Shown: positions 1 through 8,853 of the stretch, one piece after another | Layout: the number at the start of each line of letters is the position of its first letter | Numbering within the stretch: position 1 is the stretch's first letter | Assembly (NCBI GenBank): GCA_035249985.1 | Contig: DATFFP010000007.1 | Location: 1-38,605, forward strand | Source: JAICNG01 sp035249985 | GTDB lineage: Bacteria; Gemmatimonadota; Gemmatimonadetes; Gemmatimonadales; Gemmatimonadaceae | Length of the DNA stretch: 38,605 nt | Reading direction: 5' to 3' | Program-made: the position numbers and the translations under genes | The notes under the pieces: generated by a model | Told to the model about the DNA's origin: nothing | The model's input: the letters and a program-made list of their open reading frames with translations, nothing else | The model's database searches: none

Positions 1-1
1 G

Positions 2-448
2 GCCAAGGAGCTCGGGATCGATCACGTGTTCGCCGAGGTGCTTCCCGACCAGAAGGTGGAGAAGGTCAAGGAGCTACAGGCGCAGGGGAAGAAGGTCGCC
101 ATGGTTGGAGACGGCGTGAACGACGCGCCTGCGCTTCTCACTGCAGATGTCGGGATCGCGATCGGCGCCGGGACCGATGTCGCTGTGGAAGCGGGTGACA
201 TCGTGCTCGTTCGGAGTGATCCGCGGGACGTCCCGAAGATCCTCGCGTTGAGCCGAGCGAGCTACCGTAAGATGGTGCAGAATCTGTGGTGGGCCGCAGG
301 CTACAACGTCTTCGCGATCCCGTTGGCCGCCGGTGTTCTCGCCGCTCGAGGATTCGTACTTTCGCCGGCGGTGGGGGCGGTGCTCATGTCAGCAAGCACC
401 GTGATCGTCGCCATCAACGCGCAACTCCTTCGACGAGCCAGGCTTTGA
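2..448 (+). CDS. P1B-type heavy-metal ATPase (CopB-like), C-terminal fragment
   Basis: The reading frame enters from the left edge, so only the last ~148 residues are seen. They hold the hinge motif of the P domain (MVGDGVNDAPAL) followed by two C-terminal membrane helices. Such pumps use ATP to expel metal ions across the inner membrane. The first helix has N-x5-GYN-x4-P and the second P-x6-MSAST-x5-NA. As I recall the P1B subgroup signatures, this fits the P1B-3 (CopB-like, Cu/Ag) pattern rather than the M-x2-SS of CopA, but the diagnostic CPx motif lies outside the window. The stop is TGA at 446-448. No obvious terminator separates it from the next gene. P-type metal ATPase is certain; ion specificity is inference. 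Confidence 0.93.
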   Translation, partial: AKELGIDHVFAEVLPDQKVEKVKELQAQGKKVAMVGDGVNDAPALLTADVGIAIGAGTDVAVEAGDIVLVRSDPRDVPKILALSRASYRKMVQNLWWAAGYNVFAIPLAAGVLAARGFVLSPAVGAVLMSASTVIVAINAQLLRRARL

Positions 449-535
449 TCGAGCGGTGAAGCAACTCTAGTCACACTGCCAGGCTCCAACTGACAGGTAC
501 ATGGCCCCCGGACCTTGCTGCGCGAGGACGAACAT

Positions 536-2878
536 GTGTTGGTACGACGGCCTATGATCAGGAGTCGGCGCTCGACGGTCGCCCAGGTCGCCGCGAGCCT
601 CTGCTACGGTTGCGTGCTCTTGTTCGGCGCCCGCGATGTCGCCGCGCAGGCTTTCCCACTCTCGAGCGCCGACATCGCCGATTCAGCGGCGCTCAGCCGA
701 TCGATGCCTCGCTTGGCCGCTGAAGTGCTGGCCACCTACCGAGACGCCGATCGCGCACGCTTTCTCGACAATCTCTTCCGCCTTCAGCTCCTCACCGGCA
801 AGTACCGCGAAGCGGCTACCAGCCTCGCCGAGGCACGAGCGCTTCGCACGGCGCGGGGGGACACCGCCCCCGCTTCGCGCGCGCGGTACGTCCAGTATGA
901 GGTCTTCGCCAACGCCAAGGTCCTCGCGGCGTCCGCGGGGCGCCCCTTCAGCGAGACGTTCGCCCAGGCGTTCCGCGAGAGTTTCGCGCGGCTCGACAAT
1001 CCAACGGCGGCGTTCGCGGCGCGGACGATTCTCGCCAGTACGCGGACGGTGGCCAGCGACCTTCGCTGGGCAATGCCGGACCTAACGGGAAAGACGACCG
1101 TTCCGCTCGACGAGGCCCTCACGCTGCTGCACGTCTACCAGGCTGTGGAATCGTATCGCGCGTTCGCGGGCCTGCCCGCGGCGCTGGTCACCCAGGATGA
1201 GGCGCGCCGTTACACCGTGGAGCAGAACGTGGCGGTCAAGACGCCGGACGGTGCCACGGTCTGTGCGGTTGTCGTGCGTCCGCGCGATGCGAAAGGGCGA
1301 CTTCCCGCGTTACTGCAGTTCACGATCTACGCCGACTCGATCGCTTCGATGCGGGACGCGCTGCTGTCCGCGTCCCACGGATACGTCGGCGTTACGGGCC
1401 ACACGCGAGGCAAGGCGTGCAGTCCGGACAAGGCGGTTCCGTACCTATACGACGGCCGCGACGCCGCTGCGCTCATCGATTGGATCGCCGCGCAACCGTG
1501 GAGCGATGGTCGCGTCGGCATGTACGGCGGGAGCTACTCGGGCTTCACGGTGTGGGCCGCGGCCAAGCACATGCCGAAGGCGCTCAAGGCGATCATGGCC
1601 GGGGCGCCAGTCGCGCCTGGGATCGACGTCCCGATGGAAGGGAACGTCTTCTGGAACTTCATCTACCAGTGGCCGTTTTTCACGACCAACAATCGCTGGC
1701 TGGATAACGCGACGTACAACGACAACGCGCGGTGGAATCGGCTGAATGAACAGTGGTATCGGAGCGGCCGGCCGTATCGGGAGCTCGAAAAGATCGACGG
1801 AACGCCGAATCCTGTATTCGCTGATTGGATCGCGCATCCGACCATCGACGCCTATTGGGCCCCGACGATTCCGCAGGGCGAGCAATACGCGTCGATCACG
1901 ATCCCGGTGCTGCAAACGGCCGGCTACTTCTACGGAGGGCCTGGCGGCGCCGCCCATTACTTCCTCGAGCACTACCAGCACAATCCGCGTGCCTCGCACT
2001 ATCTGCTCGTCGGTCCGTACGATCACTTCCAGGCGCAGCGGGGCGTGGTAACGGTACTCGGCGACACCGCCACATTCATCGCCGGATACGACATCGATCC
2101 GGTCGCACGCATCGACATCCTCGCCGACCTCCGATACCAGTGGTTCGACCATGTGCTCAAGGGCGGTCCGAGACCCGCGATGCTCGGGGACCGACTCAGC
2201 TACCAGGTCATGGGCGCCAACGTGTGGCGGTCCGCGCCAAGTATCGCCGCGGCCGCGAACGGGCGGCTGCGTCTGTATTTCGATCCGAGACGATCGGCGA
2301 CACGCTACTCGTTGAGCGAGTCGCCGATCGTCACGGATACGTCTATCACTCTCACCGTCGATCTGGCCGACCGCTCCGACATCGATCGCCCGAGATTTCG
2401 CGGCGGCATCCTGGATGTGGCGATCGACACATCCAACGGAATCACGCTCGTCAGCGAGCCTCTGAAGGAAGCCGTGGAGGTGACCGGGCTCCTGTCGGGG
2501 CACCTCGAGCTGATCGCCAACAAGCGGGACTTTGATTTCGTCATTACGCCGTACGAGTGGTTGTCGGATGGGCGCTACTTTCAGCTGCCGCCGTACACGT
2601 CGCGGGCGAGTCACGTCGCGAGCGTGACCGAGCGACGTCTCCTCACTCCCGGGACGCGCGAACGCCTGGACTTCGCGAGCCGCCTCCGAATGATGAGCCG
2701 ACGCGTCGCCGCCGGGAGCCGTCTGGTGATCGTGTTGAGCATCGTGAAGAATCCGGGTCAGCAGATCAACTACGGAACCGGCACGGATGTGAGCGACGAG
2801 TCGGTGGCCGATGCCGGCGAGCCGCTCACCATTCGGTGGCTTCCCGGCAGCTACGTCGACCTGCCCACGCGACGATAG
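536..2878 (+). CDS. Secreted CocE/NonD-family alpha/beta hydrolase (X-Pro dipeptidyl-peptidase S15-like)
   Basis: Serine hydrolase with an N-terminal signal peptide (Arg-rich start, hydrophobic stretch, cleavage likely after the AAQ motif), so probably periplasmic or secreted. About 170 helical residues of no recognised family precede the hydrolase domain. The nucleophile elbow GGSYSG puts the catalytic Ser near residue 333, and GPYDHF puts the likely catalytic His near 497. The last ~200 residues form the beta-rich C-terminal domain typical of PepX/CocE proteins. The family includes cocaine esterase, glutaryl acylases and X-prolyl dipeptidyl peptidases, so the substrate (ester or peptide) cannot be told. 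I chose GTG 536 because GAGG at 524-527 lies 8 bases upstream. ATG 554 and TTG 515 are in-frame alternatives with poorer ribosome sites. Two hairpins follow the stop. Confidence 0.88.
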   Translation: MLVRRPMIRSRRSTVAQVAASLCYGCVLLFGARDVAAQAFPLSSADIADSAALSRSMPRLAAEVLATYRDADRARFLDNLFRLQLLTGKYREAATSLAEARALRTARGDTAPASRARYVQYEVFANAKVLAASAGRPFSETFAQAFRESFARLDNPTAAFAARTILASTRTVASDLRWAMPDLTGKTTVPLDEALTLLHVYQAVESYRAFAGLPAALVTQDEARRYTVEQNVAVKTPDGATVCAVVVRPRDAKGRLPALLQFTIYADSIASMRDALLSASHGYVGVTGHTRGKACSPDKAVPYLYDGRDAAALIDWIAAQPWSDGRVGMYGGSYSGFTVWAAAKHMPKALKAIMAGAPVAPGIDVPMEGNVFWNFIYQWPFFTTNNRWLDNATYNDNARWNRLNEQWYRSGRPYRELEKIDGTPNPVFADWIAHPTIDAYWAPTIPQGEQYASITIPVLQTAGYFYGGPGGAAHYFLEHYQHNPRASHYLLVGPYDHFQAQRGVVTVLGDTATFIAGYDIDPVARIDILADLRYQWFDHVLKGGPRPAMLGDRLSYQVMGANVWRSAPSIAAAANGRLRLYFDPRRSATRYSLSESPIVTDTSITLTVDLADRSDIDRPRFRGGILDVAIDTSNGITLVSEPLKEAVEVTGLLSGHLELIANKRDFDFVITPYEWLSDGRYFQLPPYTSRASHVASVTERRLLTPGTRERLDFASRLRMMSRRVAAGSRLVIVLSIVKNPGQQINYGTGTDVSDESVADAGEPLTIRWLPGSYVDLPTRR

Positions 2879-2921
2879 AACATCGCGCCACTTACCACGC
2901 GCTGGTGCTACGCCAACGAAC

Positions 2922-2947
2922 GACCCCGCGCCATGTGGCGCGGGGTC
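2922..2947. terminator. Perfect 11-bp hairpin between convergent genes
   Basis: Arms 2922-2932 and 2937-2947 are exact reverse complements around a 4-base ATGT loop and are almost wholly GC. It lies 43 bases after the hydrolase stop. The tail is only weakly T-rich, so it may act as a stem-type or bidirectional terminator. Confidence 0.6.
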
Positions 2948-3009
2948 TCGGACTTGTTAGGCCGGTCAGCTGCCGGGTGGCACCTGGGGTTTCGTCACCC
3001 CGAGCCCGG

Positions 3010-3040
3010 AACCCTGCATCCGCGCGATGCAGGGTTCTTT
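3010..3040 (+). terminator. Rho-independent terminator between convergent genes
   Basis: Arms 3010-3020 and 3026-3036 are exact 11-base reverse complements with a 5-base loop, followed by CTTT on the + strand. It ends just before the stop of the convergent glycosyltransferase gene, so it best serves transcripts from the hydrolase gene on the + strand. Confidence 0.65.
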
Positions 3041-3044
3041 GTCA

Positions 3045-4166
3045 TCAGGTCACCGATTCCGCCCAGGGGCCACCTCGCCGTCGAGACGGAAGCGGTGGAT
3101 CGCGCTGCACGCCGACTTCGGCATAGGCCTCGACCACTGGGTCGGGTCGCGGCTCGCCCACCGCGTGATGGATGAGCCATCCCAGGCACACCGAGAGCCC
3201 GTTGGTGGCGTAATACAGCAAATGAAGCGGAATGGCGGCGAGCGCGAACCGTAATCCGCGGACGCGCGCGAAGCACGCGTACAGGTCCGCACTGCCGGCC
3301 ATTACGGCGAGCAACAGCGCACCGCTCACGATCAGCCATCGCGCGTCGCCCATTGGCCAGGCCAGCAGCGCGAAGGCGATTGCAGACCCGACCAATGCGG
3401 TTTTCACCTTCTCGATGCGCCTGAGGTTGAGCGTCGCCACCCGGGTGGCCGTTCCCTGCTGCACCAGGAGTCGGGTCCAGGGAACGCCCCGGTCGAGGAG
3501 GTCGGTGCGAAGGAGTCCGGCGAGGGTCCACCGCTTGAGGTGCGTGGCCTGAATGTCGGGTCGAAGGACAATCCGGTGACCGAGCGCGCGAATCCGCCCG
3601 CCGAGCTCGACATCCTCGATCTGCGGCCGAGGGTAGTGCCACTCATCGAACATATCCGCGTCGAGGAAGACCGTGCGCCGCACCGCGCCGCAACCCGCCC
3701 AGAACGTCTCGGCGTCTCCGGCACTTCGCTGATGAACGTGATGGTGGAGCAGATTGCGATATTGCGACACCAGCCCAGGGGCGACCGGATCGGCGTCGTA
3801 CGAGCCGAATGCGGCGCCGATGCTCGCGTCGTGATGAAACAGCTCGGCGAACTTGCGCAGGGTGTCCGGATGCACGCACACGTCCGCATCGACGAAGACG
3901 ATGATGCTGCCGCGCGCGATGTCGCAGCCGCGATTTCGCGCATACGCGGGACCGAGCGGGCGAGGCCGGGGGAGCTCGACGACCAGATCCGCATAACGAC
4001 CCGCGACCTGCACCGTCGCGTCCGTGCTCGCGTCGTCGACGACGATGAGCTCCCACTGCTCGCGCGGCAGATCGCTCCGCAGCAGCGCGGAGAGCGACTT
4101 CGGCAATGTCTGGGCCTCGTTCCTCGCCGGAACGATCACCGACAGCTCGAGCGGGCGCGCGATCAC
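3045..4166 (-). CDS. Membrane-associated family 2 glycosyltransferase
   Basis: About 373 residues. The N-terminal GT-A domain opens with SVIVPARNEA, then VVDDASTDAT, and FVDADV as the DxD-type nucleotide-sugar/metal site. ED within QIEDVELGGR is the likely base region. Three to four hydrophobic segments fill the C-terminal third, so it probably works at the inner face of the cytoplasmic membrane on a lipid-linked acceptor. The GTG start at 4166 overlaps the TGA of the upstream flavoprotein gene by four bases (GTGA), which implies translational coupling. The open frame extends further upstream, but those residues lie inside the flavoprotein gene and match nothing. The sugar transferred is unknown. 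Confidence 0.88.
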   Translation of the reverse strand: MIARPLELSVIVPARNEAQTLPKSLSALLRSDLPREQWELIVVDDASTDATVQVAGRYADLVVELPRPRPLGPAYARNRGCDIARGSIIVFVDADVCVHPDTLRKFAELFHHDASIGAAFGSYDADPVAPGLVSQYRNLLHHHVHQRSAGDAETFWAGCGAVRRTVFLDADMFDEWHYPRPQIEDVELGGRIRALGHRIVLRPDIQATHLKRWTLAGLLRTDLLDRGVPWTRLLVQQGTATRVATLNLRRIEKVKTALVGSAIAFALLAWPMGDARWLIVSGALLLAVMAGSADLYACFARVRGLRFALAAIPLHLLYYATNGLSVCLGWLIHHAVGEPRPDPVVEAYAEVGVQRDPPLPSRRRGGPWAESVT

Positions 4167-5752
4167 GTGACTTCCGCCTGCGGCGTGAGCCACCGTCGCC
4201 CGAAGGTCCGGGATCGCGCCCCTCGACGAGCCGGACGAACCACCGGCTCGGTCACGCGCTGGTGCTCGTGATACTCGTAGTCGGTGTTCACTTCCCACAG
4301 GTCATGCGTGGCGCCATGCATGTTGTCGAGCGCGAGCATGGCCGTGAGCATGGAGTGGTCCTGATTATTGTACTTGTGCATTCCGTTCCGCCCGATGGTA
4401 TGGAGATTCGGGATGGCGTCGAGCCAGCGCCTCACGACGTCGAGGTGTGACCGGTACGTCGAGTCGTACACGGGATAGGCTTTCGGCATGCGCACGACGG
4501 TGCCATCGACTACGAGCGACGGATCAGCCAGCCCGAGCTGCGCGAGCTCCTGCCGGGCGAGGGCGATGAGGTCTGCGTCGTCGCGTGTCCACAGCTCGTC
4601 GCCTTCGAAGCAGAAATACTCCATCTCGACGCAGCTCGTCGCCGCGTCGGGGACCATCGCGCGGCTCCAGTTGCTCAGATTCTGAATACGGCCGACGCGC
4701 ACGCCCGGCGTGTGGATGTAGATCCAGTTGTCCGGGAACAGGTCGGGCTGGCGCACGATGAGAGCGACGACGAGAAGGTCGCGGTAATTCAATCCGTCAC
4801 CCGCGCGCTGCACGGCACGCGGTGCCTCGGGCGTGCACGCGTGCACGAGCTCCCCGACCGGCATGGTGCTGATGAAATGGTCGGTCGGAATGCGCACCTC
4901 GCCGCGCGGTGTGCGCGCCCGCACCGCGACCACACGCCCATCGCGGCGCTCGAGCTTCTCCACGCGATGCTGCGTGCGCACGTCACCACCCATCTCGAGG
5001 ATACGGTCGCGCGCACGCTCCCACATCTGCCCGGGACCGAGTCGCGGATAGTCGAATTCGTGGATGAGCGTCTTGATCGTGTCGGACCGGCGCTGAAGCG
5101 CGGTGGCCTGCCACATCGCTCTCCATAACGAGAGCCCCTGAATGCGCTGCGCCGCCCACTCGGCGCGAATCTCCGAGCAAGGAATGCCCCACACCTTCTC
5201 GGTGTACGTCTTGAAGAAGATCTCGTAGAGGCGGCGACCGAATCGGTTCGTCACCCATTGCTCGAACGTTTCCTCGACGGTGCTCGGCCACAGGTGGGCG
5301 CGAAGGTAGCTCGCGAGGACGAGCAGTGTGTTGAAGACACCGAGGCCGCGAAGCGCGTTGCTCGCCTTGAGAGGATAGTCGAAGTAGCGCCCCTGATAGT
5401 GAATGCGAGAGAGTCGTGGGACCTTGATGAGCTCGTCGGCGAGCAGCTCGCGCCAGAGCGCTTCGACGGGGGCGATCTTCGTGAAGAAGCGGTGGCCGCC
5501 GATGTCGAAGCGGTATCCGCGATACTCGACCGTGCGCGCGATTCCACCCACGACGTCATCGGCTTCGAGCACGGTGACGCGCACTCCGTCCTTGGCCAGG
5601 AGATACGCGGCGGTGAGGCCAGCGGGCCCGGCTCCGGCGATGACGACGTGATCCTCGGAGCGGAGGTGATCTACTCTACGGCAAGGCGAGTGTTCGGCGT
5701 CGAGTTCACTCGCCTCGGCCGGCTCGGGGAGCGGCCGTGTTCCCAGTCTCAC
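4163..5752 (-). CDS. FAD/NAD(P)-binding oxidoreductase, UDP-galactopyranose-mutase-like
   Basis: About 529 residues. An N-terminal Rossmann motif (VVIAGAGPAGLTAAYLL, then VLEADDVVGG) binds FAD. GYRFDIGGHRFF and, near the end, GRNGMHKYNNQDHSM are typical of a flavoprotein family found in polysaccharide loci and related to UDP-galactopyranose mutase and protoporphyrinogen oxidase. The reaction is not established from sequence; a sugar-nucleotide or lipid-linked sugar modification is inferred from the coupled glycosyltransferase. I chose GTG 5752 because GGAG lies 5 bases upstream (5761-5758). A longer frame reaches TTG 5866 but its extra residues are Arg/Pro-rich and unlike the family. It is the first gene of a two-gene minus-strand operon. 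Confidence 0.85.
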   Translation of the reverse strand: MRLGTRPLPEPAEASELDAEHSPCRRVDHLRSEDHVVIAGAGPAGLTAAYLLAKDGVRVTVLEADDVVGGIARTVEYRGYRFDIGGHRFFTKIAPVEALWRELLADELIKVPRLSRIHYQGRYFDYPLKASNALRGLGVFNTLLVLASYLRAHLWPSTVEETFEQWVTNRFGRRLYEIFFKTYTEKVWGIPCSEIRAEWAAQRIQGLSLWRAMWQATALQRRSDTIKTLIHEFDYPRLGPGQMWERARDRILEMGGDVRTQHRVEKLERRDGRVVAVRARTPRGEVRIPTDHFISTMPVGELVHACTPEAPRAVQRAGDGLNYRDLLVVALIVRQPDLFPDNWIYIHTPGVRVGRIQNLSNWSRAMVPDAATSCVEMEYFCFEGDELWTRDDADLIALARQELAQLGLADPSLVVDGTVVRMPKAYPVYDSTYRSHLDVVRRWLDAIPNLHTIGRNGMHKYNNQDHSMLTAMLALDNMHGATHDLWEVNTDYEYHEHQRVTEPVVRPARRGARSRTFGRRWLTPQAEVT

Positions 5753-6154
5753 GCAAACTCCGTTACGGGTGGGGGAGCGGCGGGCATACCTGCGTGCGGC
5801 GTTGGCGGGAGAGCATTTTCTTGGCCCTCGGGCCGGGGGATCGCCGGCGGGCGATTCCCTGATCAATGATCGTCTTAAGAGATTTGCGGTAATGGAGTTA
5901 AGCGTCGAGCGCAGCGCGGTGAGCGGAGCGGCGTCCCTGGGCGATGTGACTCGCTACGTCGCGCCTGAAACACGCGGTGATGCTCGGTCGCAACAGTCGG
6001 GGAGGGAGGGAAGGTCAGGCTCGAATGCGCAATGAGTCAGGAATAACCACAGCGGCACGGAGGCACGGAGAACGGCAACTGCAAACCTTTGCTGTTGCCG
6101 TTCTCCGTGCCCTCTGTGCCGCTGTGGTTACTGCTCCCTGACTCGTTGCGCGAC
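5753..6154. other. Intergenic region: flavoprotein upstream region plus palindromic element
   Basis: No credible gene. The part nearest the flavoprotein gene (about 5860-5900) is AT-rich against a GC-rich background and contains TTAACT-17-TTAAGA on the minus strand, a weak match to a -35/-10 pair, so the promoter of the 5752-3045 operon may lie here. Positions 5900-6020 show nothing I recognise. Positions 6027-6151 are the palindromic element listed separately. Confidence 0.5.
6027..6151. repeat. 125-base two-tier palindromic repeat element
   Basis: Inner arms 6044-6079 and 6094-6130 pair over 36-37 bases with one mismatch and a one-base insertion around a 14-base loop. Outer arms 6027-6041 and 6137-6151 pair over 15 bases with one mismatch. 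The left arm contains a short tandem repeat (GGCACGGA twice). It begins 3 bases after the stop of the GT-C gene, so its transcript would form a very stable hairpin that could end the minus-strand operon or protect its 3' end. Similar CACAGAGGCACGGAG-type palindromes are, from memory, common intergenic repeats in many environmental genomes. Confidence 0.85.
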
Positions 6155-7771
6155 CTAGAAGATCTGCGGCAGGAACTCCCCCGCGTCGCGCCGGAAGTCC
6201 CTCAGGATCTCGCACGCCCGTGACTCGGCCACCGGGCTCGGCATCACCCGGAAGACCGTCGTTCGCGGTGGAAACTCGGCTGCCGGCTCCAGGTGAGCGC
6301 ACGCGCTCAGCAGGCGTTCCGAGAGGGGGAGGTCCTCGAAGCTGACGTGGTTGACTACTGCGTACGAGACGTTCTCACGGAGCAGAAAATCCGCGGCGCC
6401 ATCAGGGGGACGCGCGTTGATCGAATCGACCGGCACGAGACGCCGGTTCGCGAGATAGAAGAATGTGCCCTCGTTCCCGCTCATGACGATCGCCGACGGC
6501 GGAGTCTGGTCGCCGACGTATCGCGCGGCGGCGAAGAAGCTGAGCTGATCGGCGTTGAAGCAGGACGGAGAGAGCATTGCGTGCTGGCGCTCGCATTGTG
6601 ACCTCGTCGCGATCTTCGTCGCGGCTCGACTCAGGCCGGTGATCGCGATGATGGCCACGAGCGCGATGACGGCCGTGGATGCCGCGCGCGATCCCCAACG
6701 CTCGACCAGCGTGTGGACTCCCGCGAGGAAGGCGACGGCGAGGAGAGGGAGCACCGGGATGAGGAAGCGTCCGATCACCCAGGGCCAGGCGAGGATCAAC
6801 GCGCCGTAGATGAGCGCGAACACGGGAACGATTCTCCACCGTCCCCAGAGCACAAGCAGGCCAGTCGCCAAGGCGATGCACGTGACGACCAGCCAGAGGA
6901 GGTTGTCGGCAATGGTTCCGCCGATCGCTGGGAACGACAGCACCCAGAGGAGCGTGCCCGCATACTGCGGCGCGTTCTCTACCACGCGGCCGGCGACCAT
7001 CGCGACGGGATTGGGCGATGCCTGATTGCCGGTCGTGATGGCGTCGGTGATGTAGTCGGCCGCGAGCTCGGGCATCGCGCGCGACTTCAGCCAGAGTGAA
7101 GTGGCGACTATGCCCAGCGTGATGAGGCCGCCATACACGGCGGCGGACCGCCACCGTCGCTCGAGCAGGAGCAACGCGAGCACCGCGAGCACGAGTGTCG
7201 CGCCGACGGTCCGCGTCAGCGCGGCAAGGCTGACGCACACGCACGCGAGCACGATGTTTCGCGGTGTCAGCGGCATTCGTGACAGGGTCCACACGGTCAG
7301 GGCGATGAGCGCGAGAAACGCCGGCTCGCTCATCACGGTCCCCGACGTGCCCTGGAGGAACGGGTTCGATGCGCCCATCGCGAGGGCACCGAGCGCGACA
7401 CTCGGGGGCAGCAGCCGTTTCGCGGTCGCGAACACGAGGGCGAGTGCCGCGACGGAGAGGGCGATGTTCATCGCCGCGAACGCGTTGATCGACTCACTGG
7501 CAATGGTGGACACGCCGGCGAGCAGCGCGGGGAAGACCGGCGGATATTTCGTGTGGACGGGCGCGCCGACGAGATGGATCGAGTTGTAGCCACCCTCGCG
7601 CAGTGACCGCGACAGGAGGATGTAGGTCGCGTCGTCGTTCGCGGTTGTCACCGAGGGGACGCGCTGGAGCCACGCGAGCGCGACAAAAACTGCGAGGAAA
7701 ACGGCGGCGATCGTCCACTGGCCGGCATTGGTGCGGAAGTACGCGGGAGCCGCCGGAGAGGGCGCCGTCAT
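6155..7771 (-). CDS. GT-C fold integral membrane glycosyltransferase (ArnT/PMT_2-like)
   Basis: About 538 residues with roughly ten or more hydrophobic helices. The first extracytoplasmic loop holds TANDDATYILLSRS, matching the acidic pair that defines the active site in polyprenyl-phosphate-sugar-dependent GT-C transferases, and a following KYPPVFP loop is typical of the ArnT/PMT_2 group. The C-terminal ~120 residues are soluble. Such enzymes move a sugar from a polyprenyl phosphate carrier to a glycan, lipid or protein on the outer face of the membrane. ATG 7771 overlaps the preceding gene's TGA (ATGA). It is the last gene of the 11851-6155 operon. Acceptor and sugar are unknown. Confidence 0.85.
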   Translation of the reverse strand: MTAPSPAAPAYFRTNAGQWTIAAVFLAVFVALAWLQRVPSVTTANDDATYILLSRSLREGGYNSIHLVGAPVHTKYPPVFPALLAGVSTIASESINAFAAMNIALSVAALALVFATAKRLLPPSVALGALAMGASNPFLQGTSGTVMSEPAFLALIALTVWTLSRMPLTPRNIVLACVCVSLAALTRTVGATLVLAVLALLLLERRWRSAAVYGGLITLGIVATSLWLKSRAMPELAADYITDAITTGNQASPNPVAMVAGRVVENAPQYAGTLLWVLSFPAIGGTIADNLLWLVVTCIALATGLLVLWGRWRIVPVFALIYGALILAWPWVIGRFLIPVLPLLAVAFLAGVHTLVERWGSRAASTAVIALVAIIAITGLSRAATKIATRSQCERQHAMLSPSCFNADQLSFFAAARYVGDQTPPSAIVMSGNEGTFFYLANRRLVPVDSINARPPDGAADFLLRENVSYAVVNHVSFEDLPLSERLLSACAHLEPAAEFPPRTTVFRVMPSPVAESRACEILRDFRRDAGEFLPQIF

Positions 7772-8853
7772 TCGATGCCGCGGAGCAGGCGATCGTAGAT
7801 CTCCGCTCGCTTCTCCCAGGTATGCCGAGACAGGATGTAGTCGACGGCGCGATCTCGATTCCATGGCGTGCGCAGCGATTCCTCGATGCGATGCGCCATG
7901 GACTCGAGATCGCCGTTGTCGACGACGTGACCGAGCCCGGATTCGATGACGACGTTGTCGTTGGGAAACCCGGCCTCGCTCACGATGGGAAGTCCGGCGC
8001 GCAGATAATGGTAGATCTTCGTGCTCTCGTTGTTGTGCATGCGGCCGCCGGCAGTGACGACGATCCCTACCGAGGCGAAGTACAGGTAGTCCCAGGACTC
8101 CTCGTATGCCACCTCGCCGCAGTAGGTGACGTACCGCGAATCGAGGCTGCGCCGATCGCCGGTGCCCACCACGTAAAGACGTGCGTTGCGGTCGTGGAGA
8201 AACGCGCCGAGACGATTGAGCTTGCTCGTCAGAATTCGGTGTGCCTCGGGCTGGCTGCCAGGATGCCCGCTATAGAAATTGCCGGCGAACACGACCGGGG
8301 TACGTCCGTCCCGAGGATAGGGGCTGCGCTTCGGCGGGGGAATCACCGCGCTCGCCGCGCCCGGCACGACGAGCACCTGGTTTCCAGTACCGTGCGCGCT
8401 TCGCCACAAATCCACGGCGGGCTGACTCAGCAGCGTAACGTACCGGCTCGCTCGGGCGATGCGCTCCTGGGCTCGGAACATCTCCTCACGCTGCTTCCCA
8501 TAGAAGAACACGCCCTCCATCTCGGCGGGCCCGACGACCGAGCCCAGCTTGGCGATGATGAAGGGATGGCCCGCACCGCCGTATCGCTCGAGCGTCTCGA
8601 AGCCGCTGTGAAAGAGCGTCTTCACGACATCGTAGTCGTTCCATCGCACGCGCGAGATCGGCACGATGCGCAGATTGGGCGCGACCGTCTCGACGGTCCG
8701 GAGGAGACGCCGACGAAGCTCGGCGCTGGCGATATCGACGGAGTGCCCCAATGCGGCGAGGGCGGCCGACATTCGATACCACCGGATGAATCCCATCTCG
8801 ACCTGGCGGGCCGGTCGCAGCGACCCGCTGTACACGGTGACGATGCGGCTCAT
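7768..8853 (-). CDS. Glycosyltransferase, GT-B fold (GT4-like)
   Basis: 361 residues. The C-terminal half looks like a GT4 donor domain: a strand (PVVFAGNFYSG), then NNESTKIYHYLRAGLPIVSE, which has the spaced acidic residues of the E-x7-E region, and a closing helix with HTWEKRAEIYDRLL. The N-terminal acceptor half is less conserved but starts with a beta strand and a long helix (MGFIRWYRMSAALAALGH). It should transfer one sugar from a nucleotide donor in the cytoplasm. Both ends overlap neighbours by four bases (ATGA), so it is translated as part of a tightly coupled set. Confidence 0.83.
   Translation of the reverse strand: MSRIVTVYSGSLRPARQVEMGFIRWYRMSAALAALGHSVDIASAELRRRLLRTVETVAPNLRIVPISRVRWNDYDVVKTLFHSGFETLERYGGAGHPFIIAKLGSVVGPAEMEGVFFYGKQREEMFRAQERIARASRYVTLLSQPAVDLWRSAHGTGNQVLVVPGAASAVIPPPKRSPYPRDGRTPVVFAGNFYSGHPGSQPEAHRILTSKLNRLGAFLHDRNARLYVVGTGDRRSLDSRYVTYCGEVAYEESWDYLYFASVGIVVTAGGRMHNNESTKIYHYLRAGLPIVSEAGFPNDNVVIESGLGHVVDNGDLESMAHRIEESLRTPWNRDRAVDYILSRHTWEKRAEIYDRLLRGIE

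Noticed and set aside
6027..6151. Short open frames translated from the palindrome
   Set aside because: They come from the inverted repeat itself and have no start context; such peptides are typical false genes from this kind of repeat.
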